From the NCBI GenBank assembly GCA_946533615.1, contig CAMNBY010000295.1, positions 1-16,860 on the forward strand: a DNA stretch of 16,860 nucleotides, in the 5' to 3' direction. The position numbers were made by a program, and so were the translations under genes. Positions 14,563 through 16,860 of the stretch are shown here, in pieces; the first letter of the stretch is position 1; each line of letters starts with the position of its first letter. The notes under the pieces were generated by a model. That model was not told the DNA's origin, did no database searches, and worked only from the letters and a program-made list of their open reading frames with translations. The stretch comes from an uncultured Clostridia bacterium. GTDB lineage: Bacteria; Bacillota; Clostridia; Oscillospirales; Ruminococcaceae.

Positions 14563-16031
14563 TAGTCGAATTTGGGTTCGCAGGTAACGTTTACACCGAG
14601 ACGCTTGAAAGTGCGCTCGTCTACGGGCGAAAGGATAACGGTCGAGTGTACCTCGCAGCCGCGGAGCTTCTCGATCTGCTTCATGGCGGTGGCTGCGTTC
14701 TCGTCGGTGGTCGCACAAATCGAGAGTGCTATCAGCGTCTCGTCGGTGTGCAGACGGGGATTGTTGTTGCCGAGATGATTGACCTTGAGGTCGGCGATGG
14801 GCTCGATGACCTCGGGAGACATCAGCAGCACCTCGTCGTTGATGTTGCCGAAATGCTTGAGGGCGTTCAGGAGCAGGGCAGAGGCAGCGCCCAGAAGATT
14901 TGAGGTGCGGCCAGTGATGATGGTTCCGTCGGGCAGCTCCATGGCTGCGGCGGGAGCGCCTGTTTCCTCCTCCTTTTTAAGAGCAGGAGCAACGGCGCGC
15001 CTGTCCTGCATGGTTACGCCTGCCTGCTTCATAAGAAGCTCGAGCTTGTAGATCTCGTCGTCGGCGACCTTGCCCTTCTTGCGGCCGCAGAGGCCTATGT
15101 AATAGCGCCTGATGATCTCTGCCTTGGCGGCCTCGCAGACAGCGTCGTCATCGACGATGCAGTTGCCTGCCATATTTACGCCCATGTCCGTGGGAGACTT
15201 GTAGGGGGACTCGCCCAGTATCATCTCGAACATTGCGTTGAGGACGGGGAAGATCTCCACGTCGCGGTTGTAGTTTACGGTGGTCTTGCCGTAGGCGTCA
15301 AGGTGGTAGGGGTCGATCATGTTGACGTCGTTAAGATCGGAGGTAGCGGCCTCGTAGGCAAGGTTCACGGGGTGTCTCAGCGGCAGGTTCCAGATCGGGA
15401 AGGTCTCGAACTTGGCGTAGCCCGCGTTGATGCCGCGCTTGTTCTCGTGATAGAGCTGGGAGAGACAGGTGGCCATCTTTCCGCTTCCGGGTCCCGGGGC
15501 GGTGATAACGACGAGCCTGCGGGTGGTCTCGATGTAGTCGTTCTTGCCGTAGCCCTCGTCGCTCATGATGAGCTGAAGGTTTGAGGGATAGCCGTTGATC
15601 CTGTAGTGGTGGTAGACCTTTACGCCCAGTGCCTCAAGCCTTTTTGCAAAGGCATCGGCCTGGCGCTGACCCTCATATCTGGTGAGCACCACAGAGCTGA
15701 CATAGAGCCCGATCCTGGTGAACACGTTGTAGAGGCGGATAACGTCAACATCGTAGGTGATGCCGAGGTCGCCGCGGATCTTGTTCTTTTCTATATCCTC
15801 AGAGTTGATAACGATGACGATCTCGGCCTCGTCCCTCAGCTGTAACAGCATCTGGAGCTTGCTGTCGGGCTTGAAGCCCGGGAGCACGCGCGAGGCGTGG
15901 TAGTCGTCGTAAAGCTTTCCGCCGAACTCGAGGTAGAGCTTGTCACCGAAGTGAGAGATGCGCTCCCTGATATGTTCGGACTGCATTTTAAGATATTTGT
16001 CGTTGTCAAAACCCTGTTTAATGCTGCTCAT
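14562..16031 (-). CDS. DUF1846 family protein
   Basis: A 489-residue cytoplasmic protein, about the usual length of this conserved Firmicutes family, whose function is not established as far as I know. The N-terminus (G-F-D-N-x-K-Y, residues 7-13, then S-x-H-I-R-E-R-I at 18-25) and the segment L-Y-L-E-F-G-G-K-L (32-40) are characteristic. A Gly-rich P-loop-like G-P-G-S-G-K at 180-185 follows a hydrophobic strand and may bind a nucleotide or phosphate. Internal D-P-Y-H-L and N-Y-N-R-D blocks are also family-like. The ATG at 16031 has AAAGGAT upstream and a good promoter at 16081-16109. It stands alone: a terminator separates it from the upstream SLAP gene and the repeat separates it from queH. 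The family call is by recognition of sequence character, not a search. Confidence 0.88.
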   Translation of the reverse strand: MSSIKQGFDNDKYLKMQSEHIRERISHFGDKLYLEFGGKLYDDYHASRVLPGFKPDSKLQMLLQLRDEAEIVIVINSEDIEKNKIRGDLGITYDVDVIRLYNVFTRIGLYVSSVVLTRYEGQRQADAFAKRLEALGVKVYHHYRINGYPSNLQLIMSDEGYGKNDYIETTRRLVVITAPGPGSGKMATCLSQLYHENKRGINAGYAKFETFPIWNLPLRHPVNLAYEAATSDLNDVNMIDPYHLDAYGKTTVNYNRDVEIFPVLNAMFEMILGESPYKSPTDMGVNMAGNCIVDDDAVCEAAKAEIIRRYYIGLCGRKKGKVADDEIYKLELLMKQAGVTMQDRRAVAPALKKEEETGAPAAAMELPDGTIITGRTSNLLGAASALLLNALKHFGNINDEVLLMSPEVIEPIADLKVNHLGNNNPRLHTDETLIALSICATTDENAATAMKQIEKLRGCEVHSTVILSPVDERTFKRLGVNVTCEPKFD

Positions 16032-16080
16032 AGTAATATCCTTTCCAAAGAAAACTCTTTGGGGGCAGAGGCCCTTATCT

Positions 16081-16109
16081 ATTATATACTATATTTCCGG
16101 AAAATGCAA
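16081..16109 (-). promoter_or_regulatory. SigmaA-type promoter for the DUF1846 gene
   Basis: Minus strand TTGCAT (16109-16104), exactly 17 bases, then TATAAT (16086-16081), about 50 bases before the start codon. The spacer contains the perfect 10-bp palindrome TTTCCGGAAA (16094-16103), a possible operator. Confidence 0.7.
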
Positions 16110-16131
16110 GAGAAAAATTAAAGGCAGAAAG

Positions 16132-16159
16132 AAAAAAGCCCCACACAGGCGTGCAGGGC
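16132..16159 (-). terminator. Rho-independent terminator after the SLAP-domain gene
   Basis: On the minus strand GCCC-T-GCAC and GTGT-G-GGGC form a 9-bp stem including G-T pairs with a GCCT loop (16159-16138), followed by six T and then CTTTCT. It lies 20 bases after the stop at 16180 and just upstream of the DUF1846 promoter. Confidence 0.8.
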
Positions 16160-16179
16160 AGGAAAGGTATCAAGATCTA

Positions 16180-16860
16180 TCAGTAATTGTAACCACAGCT
16201 GAACTTGGTATTTACCATTGAAAGATCTGCGTTTGTCAGGTCGTAGTCGCCCTTTGCAAATGTGAAGGTCCAGGGTACATAGCTGTTGGGGCCGATGACT
16301 GCGGTCGAGCCGTCGCTGTTCAGCAGGGTGCCGAAGTCGGCTGCCGCGAACACATTGCCGTTGCGGTCGCTAAGCTGTATCTGAACGCTGTTGATGTCCC
16401 ATACTGTGCGGTTGAAGCCGTTGATGACATAAGCCTCCATAACAAGGACGCCGTTGCTCTCGTAAATATTTACGGACTGGATATTGATGCTATTCATAAG
16501 AGGCTGAGGGTTTGTGGTGCCGTGGAATTCCTTGGCGGCAGCAGGAGCCTGAGGTGCAGCTGGCTGTGTCTGCTTGGGTTGAGTCTGTGTGGGTTGTGTT
16601 TGCTTGGGTGTAGTCTGCTTGGGCTGGGTCTGAGCAGGTTTGGTCTGCGCGGGCTGTGTCTGCTTGGGCTGAGTCTGAACGGGCTGTGTCTGTGCGGGCT
16701 GCGTCTGCTTCGGCGTAGTCTGAACAGGCTGAGTTGCGGCGGGCTTGGTCTCGGTGGGAGTTGTTTTCTTTTCGGGCTTTGGCTCGGCAGGCTTTGTCTC
16801 TGTGGGCTCGGTCTTCTTTTCCGCCGCGCTGCTGTCTGCGGAGGCCTCTGCGGGCTCGGA
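16180..16860 (-). CDS. SLAP-domain protein, N-terminus beyond window
   Basis: The frame is open from the window edge to the TGA at 16180, giving 227 visible residues; an internal Met at 16497 is not the likely start. The visible N-terminal part is rich in Glu, Pro, Lys and Ala, followed by a linker of about 70 residues built from short Q-P-x-Q-T and K-Q-T units. The last ~115 residues form a compact domain with V-N-I-Y-E-S-N-G-x-L-V-M-E-A-Y-V-I-N-G-F-N and a later V-P-W-T-F-T-F and A-D-L-S, resembling the SLAP domain of Firmicutes surface and cytoplasmic-membrane-associated proteins. It is probably exported with the linker as a spacer, but the signal or anchor is outside the window. A terminator follows 20 bases after the stop. 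The SLAP call is by eye. Confidence 0.8.
   Translation of the reverse strand, partial: SEPAEASADSSAAEKKTEPTETKPAEPKPEKKTTPTETKPAATQPVQTTPKQTQPAQTQPVQTQPKQTQPAQTKPAQTQPKQTTPKQTQPTQTQPKQTQPAAPQAPAAAKEFHGTTNPQPLMNSINIQSVNIYESNGVLVMEAYVINGFNRTVWDINSVQIQLSDRNGNVFAAADFGTLLNSDGSTAVIGPNSYVPWTFTFAKGDYDLTNADLSMVNTKFSCGYNY

Overview
The window (about 16.9 kb, GC-rich) looks like a chromosomal stretch from a Gram-positive gut or rumen Clostridia member, most likely Ruminococcaceae/Oscillospiraceae. This is inferred from strong AGGAGG-type ribosome sites, lipoproteins with long Thr/Glu/Pro linkers, a SLAP-domain protein, tandem Ig-like surface repeats, a DUF1846 protein and QueH. I see no rRNA, tRNA, CRISPR array, transposase or phage gene.

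Layout: (1) Positions 1-4777, minus strand: an operon behind a strong promoter (4862-4891). It encodes a dynamin-like GTPase with a hydrophobic membrane segment, an M48-peptidase-like protein that has lost its zinc-binding histidines, and a second dynamin-like GTPase without an obvious membrane segment, cut by the window edge. This is the best candidate for an undescribed system. (2) 5096-8067, plus strand: a small Glu/Pro- and Gln-rich lipoprotein and a large secreted protein with a CAP-like domain and five ~79-residue Ig-like repeats. (3) 8068-8564: no protein gene, but a region that can fold as a structured RNA (8144-8315), a terminator, and copy A of a dispersed palindromic repeat. (4) 8565-11784, minus strand: two-domain polyphosphate:AMP phosphotransferase, VanY-type D,D-carboxypeptidase lipoprotein and dUTPase. 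(5) 11785-12203: divergent promoters around a 74-bp tandem duplication of the same repeat (copies B and C). (6) 12204-13682, plus strand: a membrane diguanylate cyclase and a small membrane protein with a Cys/His zinc-type motif. (7) 13692-16031, minus strand: queH (queuosine synthesis), copy D of the repeat, and a DUF1846 gene with its own promoter. (8) 16132-16860, minus strand: a terminator and the C-terminal part of a SLAP-domain protein with a Gln/Thr/Pro linker.

How it fits together: much of the content is envelope-related (dynamin-like membrane GTPases, three exported or lipid-anchored proteins, carboxypeptidase, SLAP protein), alongside nucleotide and signalling functions (dUTPase, polyphosphate kinase, c-di-GMP synthesis) and tRNA modification. 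Apart from the dynamin operon and the repeat/ncRNA intergenic regions, most genes belong to known families. All family calls are from motifs read by eye; no database search was run.
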